Shown here in pieces: positions 10,801-21,564 of a DNA stretch of 64,000 bases. This DNA comes from Ampullaceana balthica (Eukaryota > Mollusca > Gastropoda > Lymnaeidae), in assembly GCA_944989445.1 (NCBI GenBank), contig CALYLW010000012.1, positions 2,628,001 through 2,692,000 on the forward strand. The letters run 5' to 3'. The notes below the pieces were generated by a model that ran no database searches, was not told the DNA's origin, and worked only from the letters and a program-made list of their open reading frames with translations. Both the position numbers and the translations under genes were made by a program. Position 1 is the first letter of the stretch, and the number at the start of each line of letters is the position of its first letter.

Positions 10801-13800
10801 TCGTCATTGCTGAGGTATTAACCAATATCTTGCTTTTCTCTGAGCTGATTTCCATCACATATGCAACTGATCTGTCTGCAAGTTTGTCAGTGAACTCCTG
10901 TAGTTATGGTGATCACCGAGTGTTTCTTGCATGATTTTTTCAAGGAAGATATTGAACAGGACAGGTGAGAGAATGCAGCCTTGGCGGACTCCAATCTTCG
11001 TTTTGAAGAAGTCCCCTACGCAGCCTTTAAATACAACTGCACTGCTTGTCTAATTTAGATTTCTTCGATCACCTTTACCAGCCCTTCTTCAATGTTGAAA
11101 CTTCTCATAACTTGCCAAATTCTCTCGTGCCATACTTGATCAAAGGCTTTCTTGAAGTCTATGAAGTTGTGATGGAGTTCGCGTTTGTGCTGTAGATGTT
11201 TTTCTATGAGCAAACGACAGTTGAAGATCTGCTCGATTGTGCTTCTGCCTGGTCTGAAGCCTGCCTGTTCTTCTGCCAGTAATTCTTTGGATATTGGCTT
11301 TAACCTGTATGCTTCAGTAACTAATATTAAGAAAACGCTTTGATGTCACGGTCGCTCGCATATTGGCTCTGGTATTCTGCCGTAACACAAGAAAAAATTA
11401 ACTCCGGGTAATAAGCGAATACCAACTATTTGGTTAAGCCCTACGTTCCAATAACTTTTGGGTGACCCCCGACACAAATACAAAACAGCATCCCTACTAA
11501 AATTGGCCTAGCCGAAGTATCGATTTCGACCTGATAACTTTAGTTGGCTTCTCACCCGCATTCCTACATCTTTTCTTTGTCCGTCCAAGTTTCGTGTCCC
11601 TCACCCGCGTTTACAAACATTGTCTTTGTCCCTCTAAGGTTAGTGTCCTACCCAATGTCTGAACCCCTATCTCCCAACGGTTCTAAAAATAAAACGATTC
11701 TCAAACCTATATTTAGATACTCAACAGGCTCCTAAATATTTTTTTTTAAACAGATGAAAACGTCTTCCCACCAGGCTTCAAACCTATGCAACCTGAAACC
11801 AGAAAAACTCAGCAAGGAGCAGATGATATTCGAAAGCATGTCAGGGTATTTTAATTAGATTAATATAAATAACATTGAAATGTTAATTATTGAGTTTAAT
11901 TCAAGTAAGATTATGATCATCAAAGATAAACATTTTAGATTCATCCCTGACTATTAGCCACTGCTAAAGAAATGACCAATGAATATTTGAACATAATTCT
12001 TTTGTGAATTTTAGCACCTGTATCTGAAACCCTGGGGGGAAAAAACTTCTAGAAGATGCGCTACTGATAAAATTTAAGGAATCCTTTTTCACATTGACAA
12101 GAATGAATGAGATCATTATTAACTTGAATTTTACTTTAGTGCATTCTAATTTTGAATTCATTTCATATAGCCTGGACCGCACCCAGGAATGCGAGCAGCT
12201 GCTGAAATGCAGAGACAGCAAGCACAACAGGGATCCAGCCGGGGAATGATGGGTGTTGTTCTGCCTATGTATGCCATTGGTATAGTGTTATACCTAGTAT
12301 ACACATTATTCAAGGTACATGTCATGGGCAACTTACATTTTACTTGTGGTAGTTAGTCATGTCATGATGCTGTTCTGTGTGTGAATTTGACTATTGGTAT
12401 GAATGAATCTAATCCATTTTAACCGGTGTGTTGATTAAAACTGGGATATAAAAGATGTTAACTTATTTTGGAGCTGGAGAGTATTCAATTTGACAGAGAG
12501 ATGTATTATCTTTGATAGGATGACCCGTCAAAACGGCCCCAGACAAATTGTTAATATTTTTCAACTTTTTCACCCTTAAATAAAGTGGTAAAATTGTAAA
12601 AAATATATCTTTTGGACGATATATTTATTCTGAATACCAGTGATTTACTTCTCATGCATTATGAACAGTCATGCATATGAAGTCAATTAATAAAGAAAAA
12701 TAAACTTTTTGAAATCAGTTTTGTTAATTGAATTGTACAAGCCTTGGCTGTGGGAGGGGCTAGGGGGGTAAGAAAATTGACTCTGTGAGGTTTGTGGGGC
12801 AATATGGTCTTGTAAAAACTTTCCACTTCAGCTTATAGATTGAAGAAACATTTTAAAAATTCAGTTCAGTTAATATCAATAGTTTTTTTCACGATCCCAA
12901 ATTATATATAACTATCTAAGGTTTTACATTTTTAAGCCACCCTATGAATTTATTATTATTACATTTTAGGACTATACATTTGACTACTGTTAAATTTTTT
13001 AAAATTAAGCCTATCCTGAAAATTTAGCATAGATAAGCTCTAACTCTAAGTAACTTTCAGTTTGAGACTTATGAAATTATGTCATGAAGAATAAAAAAAA
13101 CAACCCAGTATAGGATCTGAAATGATGTAATTATGCATACTTGAAATTTTGCCAGGTGTTTAACAAATCTAAAAATAACTCTTGGAGTAAAATAGGCGAC
13201 ACTTATAGTGGTGGAGACAACTCTATGGACAGAATGGGTTTCCCTACTGATTTTGATGGCTCTTGTGATGTGAGCAACTTTCTCCATGACAACAAGCAGA
13301 GAAAGGAGTTGGAGGATCTCTTAAGTCGTGTTGATGAGAAGAATGTCTGTAAGTATACATGTTACATTTTCCATACCCTGAGCAAAATTTTGTTAAATTG
13401 CTAGGAGAGAAAAGGCACTAATTTAAAGTTGAATGACCTGCCAAATAATTATCAGCAGAGGTGGTTAATTTAATTTCTCTGGAATAGGATAAGTTAAATT
13501 TATTAGAACATTACTTATCTATTTAAATAGCAACTGAAGAAATGAGAATTCTACAAAAGCGATTGGAAGATACTGAAGCACAAATGACACGCATTCTTCA
13601 AGCTATGAAATCAGTACAGACTAATGTGGATAAAATGAGCTTGTCAGACAGTTTTCCATCATCTCAGGTAGTTTATTAGGTTGAAATAAATTATGTACCA
13701 TTTTTTAATTTGTATTCATCATTCTAGGCATACTTAATTAAAACTTGATCATATTTCAGTTACCTACTTTCTTAGAATTTGTTTTGTTTTTGCCAGAAGT

Positions 13801-14513
13801 TGAACATTTTTGTCTGGAGAAAAAGTATACATTTTTAGGCTCTCACACACAAATACTAGATCTGTATTGATAAGGTGGATGGTAAATGAAGATTGTTTAT
13901 AATAACACATTCCACTGCTGTTGATGGAACCTCCTTTAAACAACTTATAACTCTCATTTTATTTTTGTAAATTATGCTTTCTACTTTTTATACTTTCTAC
14001 TAAGATCAAATATATAATGAATTTGTTAATTAACCTACAATTTTATTTCTTCGTATTTAGAACCAAGATTTCAAAAGTGATATAGCAGAGGAGACTGGGG
14101 ATAATGGACAACTGGATGTCCAGGAAGAGGAAGCATCGGATGATAAGGAAAATCATAATCCTGATAATAACTTTACAAAAAACAGACAGAACAAGGTGAT
14201 TAAAAATGTTGATCTGGACAGCATTGACAAGGACAGTGATGACGATGAACCTCTTGACCAGGAAACTTCAAATGATCAGGAGGCAACTGGTGACATTGTG
14301 GATTCCAATAACGATGAGGAAACTGGTGATAATGTCGATTCCAATGATGATGATGAGACTGGTGATAATAATATGGATTCAAATGCAGCAGACAAGGAGA
14401 CTGGTGACAATATGGATTCTAATGAAGAAGGGGAGAGTAATAATGCTCCTGTTGTGAAAAGCAGCTCAGAGCAGGGCTATGACTCAAGTGTGCGCCATAG
14501 AAAGAAGCATTAA
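4867..14513 (+). CDS. RIC3: RIC-3 acetylcholine receptor chaperone (six coding exons, 383 aa)
   Basis: Coding exons are 4867-4999, 11754-11845, 12171-12314, 13156-13348, 13531-13667 and 14061-14513; every intron is GT-AG and the phases join (133, 92, 144, 193, 137, 453 nt) to 383 codons plus a stop, close to the usual 370-380 aa. RIC-3 is an ER membrane protein that helps nicotinic acetylcholine and 5-HT3 receptor subunits fold and assemble. Residues 1-44 hold the first hydrophobic segment. Exon 2 encodes FPPGFKPM. Exon 3 encodes the most conserved part, a second membrane segment at about 104-122 (MMGVVLPMYAIGIVLYLVYT), matching the vertebrate GQIIPIYGFGIFLYILYILF region. Residues 188-225 look coiled-coil. 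The tail is acidic and repetitive. I chose ATG 4867 because it fits the family N-terminus; an in-frame ATG at 4777 would add 30 residues. Family is certain; the start is less sure. Confidence 0.93.
5000..7009 (+). other. RIC-3 intron 1, first part
   Basis: Intronic AT-rich sequence. Between about 6300 and 6900 several GGACCGGTTAA and GGTCCGTATTTT motifs and a CATCACAGCCCGCTTGCG block recur; the same motifs occur at 36120-36170, 36585-36725 and 40470-40500, so this is eroded transposon DNA of the families described there. No gene seen. Confidence 0.5.
7268..10547. mobile_element. TA-flanked TIR element with unlike ends (A-end left, B-end right)
   Basis: The left end is CAGTCGAACCCACTTACC (A-end). 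The right end read inward is CAGTCGAAACCGGTCAAGTC (B-end). Both are flanked by TA, and the RTE-like LINE resumes on each side. The CAGTCGAA ends and TA target suggest the Tc1/mariner-pogo group. Arms 7544-7800 and 9164-9430 are inverse copies of each other and enclose the LINE at 7830-9076. No transposase coding was found. Relatives with A- and B-ends are at 35912-38605, 36282-38196 and 39535-41676. Confidence 0.65.
7830..9076 (+). pseudogene. 5'-truncated LINE reverse transcriptase, best copy in the window
   Basis: A CR1/Jockey-group-like reverse transcriptase domain. Motifs in order: QHGFRKNRS, LLDF-stop-KAFDKVHH (palm A, with TAA replacing a Ser codon at about 7943-7945), VNSGVPQGTVLGPLLFSIYI (motif B), VRLFADDCI (catalytic FADD), KYLGVLIN, RPVLKYASSVWDP, and the C-terminal FFPSGIRAWNGLP. 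From 8043 a clean reading frame of 318 codons ends at TAA 8997-8999. The 3' end has the hairpin CTTCTGTATAGAAG and a (GATAA)n tail ending 9076. AGCTCCT at 7823-7829 and 9077-9083 is a candidate 7-bp target duplication. The endonuclease domain is absent. Confidence 0.85.
11331..11753 (+). other. RIC-3 intron 1, last part
   Basis: Holds a block (about 11330-11400) with AAAACGCTTTGATGTCACGG and CTGGTATTCTGCCGTAACAC that recurs inverted at about 39740-39805, so it is repeat-derived. The remainder up to the exon 2 acceptor (TTTAAACAG) shows nothing recognisable. Confidence 0.45.
12171..12314 (+). CDS. RIC3: RIC-3 coding exon 3, conserved second membrane segment
   Basis: Phase 0 on both sides, 48 codons (residues 76-123). 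It starts after TTTCATATAG and ends AAG before GTACAT. A Gln-rich linker (QRQQAQQGSSRG) leads into the hydrophobic segment. This exon decides the family call because the PMYAIGIVLYLVYTLFK string is the diagnostic RIC-3 block. Confidence 0.93.
14061..14513 (+). CDS. RIC3: RIC-3 terminal coding exon with acidic ETGDN repeats
   Basis: Residues 234-383. The exon begins after CGTATTTAG and ends at TAA 14511-14513 after RHRKKH. Residues about 310-355 contain four to five imperfect copies of a 10-12 residue unit of the form ETGDNMDSN with extra D/E residues. RIC-3 C-termini are known to be variable, acidic and poorly conserved, which fits. A basic end (RHRKKH) follows the acidic tract. Confidence 0.88.
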   Translation, partial: NQDFKSDIAEETGDNGQLDVQEEEASDDKENHNPDNNFTKNRQNKVIKNVDLDSIDKDSDDDEPLDQETSNDQEATGDIVDSNNDEETGDNVDSNDDDETGDNNMDSNAADKETGDNMDSNEEGESNNAPVVKSSSEQGYDSSVRHRKKH

Positions 14514-15690
14514 AAACCAGGACTAATATTCCCATGTTAATTAAATTCTCAAAAGTGTTAAACAGATTACTTCGGTTGTCATTTCCTTGTCTTGTAGTTG
14601 TATTACAAACAATGTTATTAATAAGTAAAATATTTTAAATTTTTACTGTTTAACAAAAATGGAGTTAGTGCAATTAAATAAATATATAGGAAAAATAAGA
14701 GAAACAATAAATCTGAAAAATATATATAGAAAGATTAAATGTTTAACTTTTGTGAATGATTTAAAGAAGAAAAAAAATTACTTAGTTTTAATGCAGACAA
14801 TGAAATACAAACTAATTGCATGAATCTAGGTAATCAATGTTTTTTATGTAACATAATCACCTTAACAAAAAAGCATTTACTGAATATTGTACATTTAATC
14901 CCCCAGCTGGTTTTAACTACTATGATTCAAAAAGACATGACAAAGCCTTTTAATATTTTTAACATTCTCTGATGGCTCTTCTGTAACTTTTGTTTGTTCA
15001 TCATCTTCAACTTTCATGTTCATATTTTTAAGCTATTTTTATTTAAGTTATAGTGTACTTCTTAGGTATTGACTGTTTGAACATCTTCGTGCTGTTGAGG
15101 GTGTCTTAAAATGAGTAATCATTTAATATAATTAACATTTTACATAGTTTTCAATGCATGTATTACATAAACACAATTTTTAATGATGATTTGACACATC
15201 TCTTCATTCATCTTATGTGCATATTTTGATCTACATTTTCTTGATATTAAGAGTGATTCATCATTTTTTGTGTGTCATATTTCATTAGATTTGAACTCTA
15301 ATAGATTAGAGTTTGTGATTATTTGCTCATTTGTCTATGAGAAGTTCTAATTTTTATTTTAAATTTATATTTTTGATGGTTTGTTAGAAATTTAGAAAAA
15401 AGGCAACAAAAAGGCAATCTCTTTCTTTTCTTTTTAAAAATTTTGGTTATTTTAAATTTAACATTAATTTATAATTGAAAAAAATCATTTTGAATTTCTG
15501 TTATTTTAGGATGAAAATTATATTTATTTGGGTATATTTTAACATTTTGTTGAAGGCTTTTTGTCTGAAAGATAACATCTTTGCTTTCTTTAATTAATTT
15601 TTTTCAATTTGTTCAATCTTTTAATTTTTTAAAAGTTTGGAAATTCCGGATGGTTTAGAAACTTATTTTACATTTTTTGTGTGGTAATTT
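14514..15690 (+). other. RIC-3 3' flank, probable 3' UTR
   Basis: AT-rich. AATAAA at 14677-14682 is the nearest polyadenylation signal, about 165 bp after the stop. No reading frame of note. Transcripts could run further: another AATAAA is at 18953-18958. Confidence 0.4.
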
Positions 15691-15697
15691 TAACACG

Positions 15698-15990
15698 CGG
15701 GGGACGCTGTGGTCGAGTGGCAGCGCACTGGACTGTCGTACCGATGGTCACGGGTTCGAATCCGTGTGAAGGCAAGGGTCTATTCCCGGGGCCTAGGGCG
15801 TCCCTGAGTCACCCCGCTCCGAATGGGTACCTAACACTACATGTAGTTAGGCGGCTGGGTAATGCGTGGAACCCACAAAGCCGTGGCCTGTGAACGATGC
15901 ATCACTTGCCAAACAGATCATCTGTCATGGTCTGTGGACGCAACTATCTTCTGCATAGAAGGAGCGTCTGTATAGATAAAATAAGATAAG
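15698..15990 (+). mobile_element. tRNA-derived SINE sharing its 3' tail with the resident LINE
   Basis: The head has RNA polymerase III promoter boxes: box A TGGTCGAGTGG at 15710-15720 and box B GGTTCGAATCC at 15753-15763, spacing as in a Leu/Ser-type tRNA. A body of about 170 bp follows. The last 55 bp (15936-15990), from GGACGCAA through the hairpin CTTCTGCATAGAAG to (ATAAG)n, match the LINE 3' end at 9022-9076 closely. SINEs that copy a LINE tail are mobilised by that LINE's reverse transcriptase, a known mechanism; here it is inferred from the shared tail. Confidence 0.85.
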
Positions 15991-16755
15991 TAGTTCAAGT
16001 AATGTCGAGTAACAGAATATAGGATAAAGTTAAGATTGAATCTTGTTTATAATTGCATGGTTTATTTTTATGTATTTCTGCTATTAACATTGAGATTACT
16101 CCTGATGGTGTGGGTCAACAGTGAAATGAGAGCACCCATGGATTACACCTTCAGAAAGATTAAATTTGAATCTTTTTTAATTCTCCACAAGTGCATTGTG
16201 TTTCATAATATTTTTTTTCTTTTAAACTTGACATTTTCTCATGAAGACAAGAATTGAAAATCTAACAATATTTCTCTTCTGTTTGGGTCTTGACATCTAC
16301 AGCTTTTGCTTTCAGTGGCTGGAAATACCATCCTTGTGAGCCTATTAATTTATTATCTATTCATTTTGAGTTGTATTATGGTTTGTTGCATCTGTAGTAT
16401 GTCTGTAGCACACTTAATTTATACTTATGCTAAAAATTATGTAAAGTTTGATTTCTCTTGAAAAGTAAAGTTTAATGATTGGTTAATTGTTTAATGATTG
16501 GTTAAGTCTTTAAGAGTTGAATTCACTTTATTTAGCAAGTTAATAAAAATCAACTAGACTAGGTTGATTTTTTCTTTAAAAAATTATTAAAGATTGTAAG
16601 TATGCATTTTTTAAAATGCAGCTATTTATCATAATACATGTAGTAGAATAAACAATCAAACAATTTCATTGATATGCATGAATTCCGTCTAATAAGTTGG
16701 GCATTCAAATAATTCCCATTAATGCCAATTTCTGAGAATATGTTGTATATATGTA
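15991..16755. other. AT-rich spacer, nothing recognised
   Basis: No conserved reading frame, RNA gene or terminal repeats seen. May be extended 3' UTR of RIC-3. Confidence 0.35.
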
Positions 16756-17333
16756 CCGTATATACTCGTTCGCAAGCCGACCTTTTTTGGACAAAATCTA
16801 GGGGAAAAAGTGGGGGGGTCGGCTTATGAGCGGGTCATAGGTGATTTCTGCATAGATATTGAATATCGGTGTTGTTATTGTAGATTATCAATGTCCTTTT
16901 CTACATTCTACAAGATTCGACTGCTCTATCAGAAGCTATAATATATTATTGAAATTCACCACTTACCTTATTTAATCATTTTATTAATTTTTGTGAACGT
17001 TTTAATAAATTGTTTTACAAATTTTGTTTTCAACAACGGATTTTAATGTACGCACTTTCGTCACTGTTTACCAAATAATTTTTGTTTTTAAATACCGGTA
17101 ACTCTTGCTTAACAAAGAGCAGAAAGACAAAGATAGGCAGTACAAAGTAAACAATCATAATGACCGATTTAGCTTGTAGTTTTAAAAAAATATGTACCAT
17201 TTTTATAAAGCTGTCCTATTATTTTTGGGGGGTCGGCTTGCAATTGGGTTATACATTTTTAATACTTTTCCCTTACAAAAGTGGGGGGGTCTGCTTATGA
17301 ACGAACGGGCTATAGAATGAGTATATACTGTAC
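16756..17333. mobile_element. non-autonomous TIR element with CGTATATACTCGTTCG ends
   Basis: The left end reads CGTATATACTCGTTCGCAAG; the right end read inward is CAGTATATACTCATTC followed by CCGTTCGTTCATAAGC. GGGGGGTCGGCTTATGAGCG near the left recurs as GGGGGGGTCTGCTTATGAACG near the right in inverse arrangement. About 578 bp, no transposase. Sequence flanking both ends is GTA/TAC-like, so a TA target is possible. Superfamily not assigned. Confidence 0.6.
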
Positions 17334-20300
17334 TTAAAAATGTTTGATAAGGGATTGGTTAGTTGTTTTTTTAAATCCCAAATTTTTGTTGTTTTAAGAT
17401 TGCTTTTTCACTATAAGTTTCTCTTGCATGTTTTTATATTTTGTCATATCTCAACATGTTCTTCAAATAATGAATGTGATTTTTATTTATGAAAAACTCA
17501 TCGTAACATAGATATATATATTTTTTTAAATGTGTGGGCTTGTTAATTTTGTTTTTGATACATTGTTTTATTTTCTTTTAATTTATGTGTGGGTCAAGAC
17601 ATTTCTTTCATCCACTATGTAGTGATTGAAAGCAATTGAAACTATGGGGAGAAAACATTTTATTTTAAGAATGGATCTTATATATATTTTGATGTTCAGT
17701 ATTGGCAATTTTGTTTTACCCCTAAGCACTTCATAACTCTCAAGATAGTTGTGTCCCAATTCAACCTCATTTGATATTTTACAAAATGATTTTCATTTAA
17801 AAAAAATTTTTGTTTAGTTTTTTGGTTTGAATTTAGGTCACTCTACAACCTATCATAAAACTAAAAAATGATAACCCTTGAAATATTTGTTTTTATGACA
17901 ATGACAATCTTAAGAGTTAATTGAATGGCTATATCATTTCTTTTGTAAGGCAGTGATTAGTGGAGAACAAACCAACGTTTAATTATTGTTTAGGTCAACG
18001 GGGAGCAAATGAAATAGGGATTTGTCGGTTGTAATGACCATGAATGAGACCTGATTAATTGGTAATAACGTGATCCTATTTGTTACCATTGCAATACATT
18101 GTACGCTTATCTTAAAACCATATGAATAATAGTTTTATTATAATAGATTAAAATCAGGATGAAATATACACAAATTCTTCAGGGAAACTTAACATTACAC
18201 TAAATTACAGTTAAGTGTGCTGGAATTTTTTTTCTCCCAAATCCATACTAGTATATTAGAATTTAATCTATAAATGTACAAATAACACTTATTTGGTCAA
18301 GGTATAACTGATCAGTATCTCAGGTGCCATAAAGTGGTGTTTACTTGTGTGATTGCTAAAAAAGCCCTCAAAGATTTAACATTCTCTGTGCAATATTTAA
18401 TTCCGATTGTATATTTTCAGATAAAGTTTTTTACTTTGAAAAATAAATCACTATGTCGCATACATTTTAAAAATCCTTAGGCAGAAAACAAATTTAAAGA
18501 AATTTTTTTCAACCGACAACTGCTTACAAAGGTTATAACTTTACTTTTTCAAATAAATTATAAATGGTTTGTTTTCACTATATTATCATTTAGATTGAGT
18601 TAATTTACAAAAAAAAGGAATCTGGACTCTTATTTTAACATGTGTCACATGTAAGAAGTCTTTTCTTTTACAAATTTAAGAGGTTAAACTGTATGAAAAA
18701 GAGACAACTGCCATAACATGGGGGGTACAATAGATAGCACTATTGAGATTTTGTTTAACTTTGAATCAGTGATATTTCCTTCAGATATACACATTTTTAA
18801 TTTATTGATTTGTATTGTCTGTGTAAATTTAGAATACACATTTTGTTTACTATATGTGCTTTTTTGTGTTTGTTTTTGAGAGAAATTTTTGTTACTTGAG
18901 GTAAGTGTTGAAGCAGCAAGACTGAGAAAACAATGTTCATATAAACAACTAAAATAAAGGTGTCTAATTCATGGAATATTAACTTTTATTAGCTTGTTCT
19001 GTAAGAGCCCATATTTCTAAGGCTCTCACAATCAAGTCAAAGATGATAAATGGAATGTAATCATTCAAAGTAACATTTGTCAAACATAAAGTGTAACTAT
19101 ACATTTACAATTTTATTTAATAAATATAATTTACCATTAATGATAGAATTAAAATTTTATGAACACTAATCAAACTAAAAACCAAAAAAGGATTTGAAAA
19201 GTACACAGGACTAAGGTTTAAAAGTTCAAAATAAATGGGGGAAATCTAATAAAATTACCAACTCTTTATGATGTCTAAGCTGTAAAATTTCACACTCAGT
19301 TACCAAGAAGGCTATGTATCTTTCAGTAATCCTAGAGCTACAAAAAACCACTACATTTACAATAAAGTAAAATGTTTTTTAAGTGATTCATGCATGATTG
19401 GACATTCTTGATGAAGATATATAAAGAAGCAGCACAATGGCCATTAGAACTACTATCTGAAAATAAGTTTATTTTTACATTGTATCAGCCACATCCAACT
19501 GATAAAAATATTATCAAAAAACAAACTGCAATGCATATTAAAATTCAATTATGCAAATGAATGCTAAGAAGGCACATGTCCTATGATTGTTACATAATGA
19601 ATTATGTATGAATTACCACAAGTTGCAAGCAGTAACATTATGTTGAAACCTTTGGCAAATATTTTGAAAACAATCTAATGGTAACATTTTCATTTGTATA
19701 CATTATGATTTCTCATAAACAATAAGTCAAAAGAAGACTTAACAGAAGAGAAACACACAACACTACCCTCCATAGCAGCAGAGAATATACAGTTCAGAAG
19801 AATGGCATAATGAGGCACTAACATTTGCTTTTTTAAAATAATGAAAGAAAACATGTGAGGTTTCCTTTTGTGAAAGCTCATACCATTTTTTTCCCATAAG
19901 ACATTGCTTTTATATTTATCCAAGAAGCTTACTAACTGCACTATTAGATTTTTTTTATAAATGATTGTTGGGATCAGTGGGTTTGAAGGCTTGGAATAAA
20001 TCTTGCAAATATGATTTTAAACAGCATAGTGTGTTAAAACAGCAAGTCAGATCTTGCTGACTAGACTATTTAGCTAATGAAGTCACAAAGGACATAAATT
20101 TGCAAAAAAGAGGATTTTCATGTAAAACTTTTACAATATGTACACATTAAATTATGAACTGTACACAAAATACAATTTTTTGGTTAGAATATTAAGACAG
20201 AAACTATTTGCCAACCACTAATCTAAAATATGCATGTACCTAATTACAAAATAATTGGTTTAAATTAAAATTGACTTGAGAGTACTTATAAAAACACAAT

Positions 20301-21464
20301 GAAATCGCAATAAAAACCTAACAAAACAGAAATTGGGTAAACAAGAGATGGATGAATTTAGTAATAAACATTCTTATTTAAGGATAATGTTATCGTGACA
20401 CATCGAAATTAACATGACATGCAGATAAACTGATTTTTTTAAAAATAGTTCCATAGAGTGGGAATAACTTATTCTTGAAAACCTGTAACCAAATGAATTA
20501 AGTAAGAAAAAAAAACATATTGCACTGACAATTATTTGATTTAATTACAATAAAACGTGTTTCTCCTGCCTTTGTCCACAAAAAAAAAGAAATACAAATA
20601 TAAACAATCATGTATTTAGAAAAAATGTACCAAAAAAGCTATCAAGTTAAGTTATATTTATAAAAAAATTTTTTTTTAAACTTCCGTTTCAAATCTGATT
20701 TTTTTAAAATAGCCAAATTTATAAATCCTGCCTCTGTAATAAAAGAAAATTAATCCTTGGGAGACTAGAGATTTAATAGGTAAATATTACTTATTAAATC
20801 ATATTGGTTTGTGTCAAGGATTTTTAAGGTTTAACAGCCACAGTTTTGATAATAGTTGTATATACACAAATGAACATATGAATATCTATCAATGTAAAAG
20901 TTTCTGTTTTTAAATAATTCAATAAAATGGCTCTAGATTTGTATTAAGTCTGAGTCTTTGTTAACTTTCAAAGCCTCAGAATATCAAACAATTTCATGGC
21001 TTCAAGCTACAATCAAAGACAAAGTATGTTTTTGGTGATAACAAAATGTTTCTTCACCAACATAAATTCAATTTTTATGGTTGTAACAATAATATTTTAT
21101 TTTACTGCTTTTTTCTATATACGTTTTGAAAGTTTTTAACAATAAAAAATACAAATAAATACATGTAATGCAATAGCTTCATGACCAATACAATGATGAT
21201 GTATGGTTTAAGTCATAAACTACACCATCAAACCTATTGAAGTGAACATTTATAAACAAATGGCCAACTTATTGCTATGTAATCTTTTATATCAATATGC
21301 AAGGAAGTGATGCGTGGCACATTATTACATTTGCATATTTTAAAAAATATTTTTAGAAATTAATGTTCAGCCTGAAACTTAATTTAATTATAAATATTAA
21401 TTAACACCAAGTATTATAGCAAGTAGCACAGGTGGTGTTCAAAAGCCACAAAGCAACAAATAAA
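17334..21464. other. intergenic DNA between convergent RIC-3 and BRD10 ends
   Basis: About 4.1 kb of AT-rich DNA with poly-A/T runs. AATAAA at 18953-18958 (+ strand) and its inverse soon after (near 18986) would allow long 3' UTRs to meet here. No coding sequence or structured RNA recognised; short frames are chance. Confidence 0.4.
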
Positions 21465-21465
21465 T

Positions 21466-21475
21466 TTTATTTATT
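21466..21475 (-). terminator. candidate BRD10 polyadenylation signals (AATAAATAAA)
   Basis: Two overlapping AATAAA hexamers on the - strand, about 90 bp past the BRD10 stop codon. Position and sequence fit, but use cannot be shown without transcript data. Confidence 0.45.
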
Positions 21476-21564
21476 GAGCTTTAGCTTTTTTTGATATTCA
21501 TTGTTCACTTCTAATAGGTTGATTGGCACGTTATTTTCAATCAGAATGTTTTGACCAGTTTATT

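Larger units (their letters stand above)
7010..11330 (-). pseudogene. RTE-like LINE endonuclease/reverse transcriptase, split by a later insertion
   Basis: Two blocks on the - strand belong to one LINE. Block 11330-10550 encodes recognisable pieces in N-to-C order: EEQAGFRPGRSTIEQIF, then LHHNFIDFKKAFDQVWHE (palm), then VRQGCILSPVLFNIFLE, then CETWAL. Block 7265-7010 continues with IKRHKMPWFGHILRHDTL and RRRGLQQ, the usual C-terminal end of this LINE type. Between them sits the TA-flanked element 7268-10547. Stops and frameshifts occur in several places. The FADD box itself is missing or decayed. The family label (RTE/BovB-like) rests on these well-known strings. Confidence 0.8.

Noticed and set aside
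14200..14457. His-rich antisense frame and a Met/Ile-rich alternative frame over the RIC-3 tail
   Set aside because: Both follow from the acidic GAT/GAC repeats read in other frames; the exon structure fixes the real frame.
15698..15775. tRNA-Leu/Ser gene
   Set aside because: Box A and B are good but the sequence runs into a SINE body with a LINE-like tail and lacks a proper tRNA 3' half.
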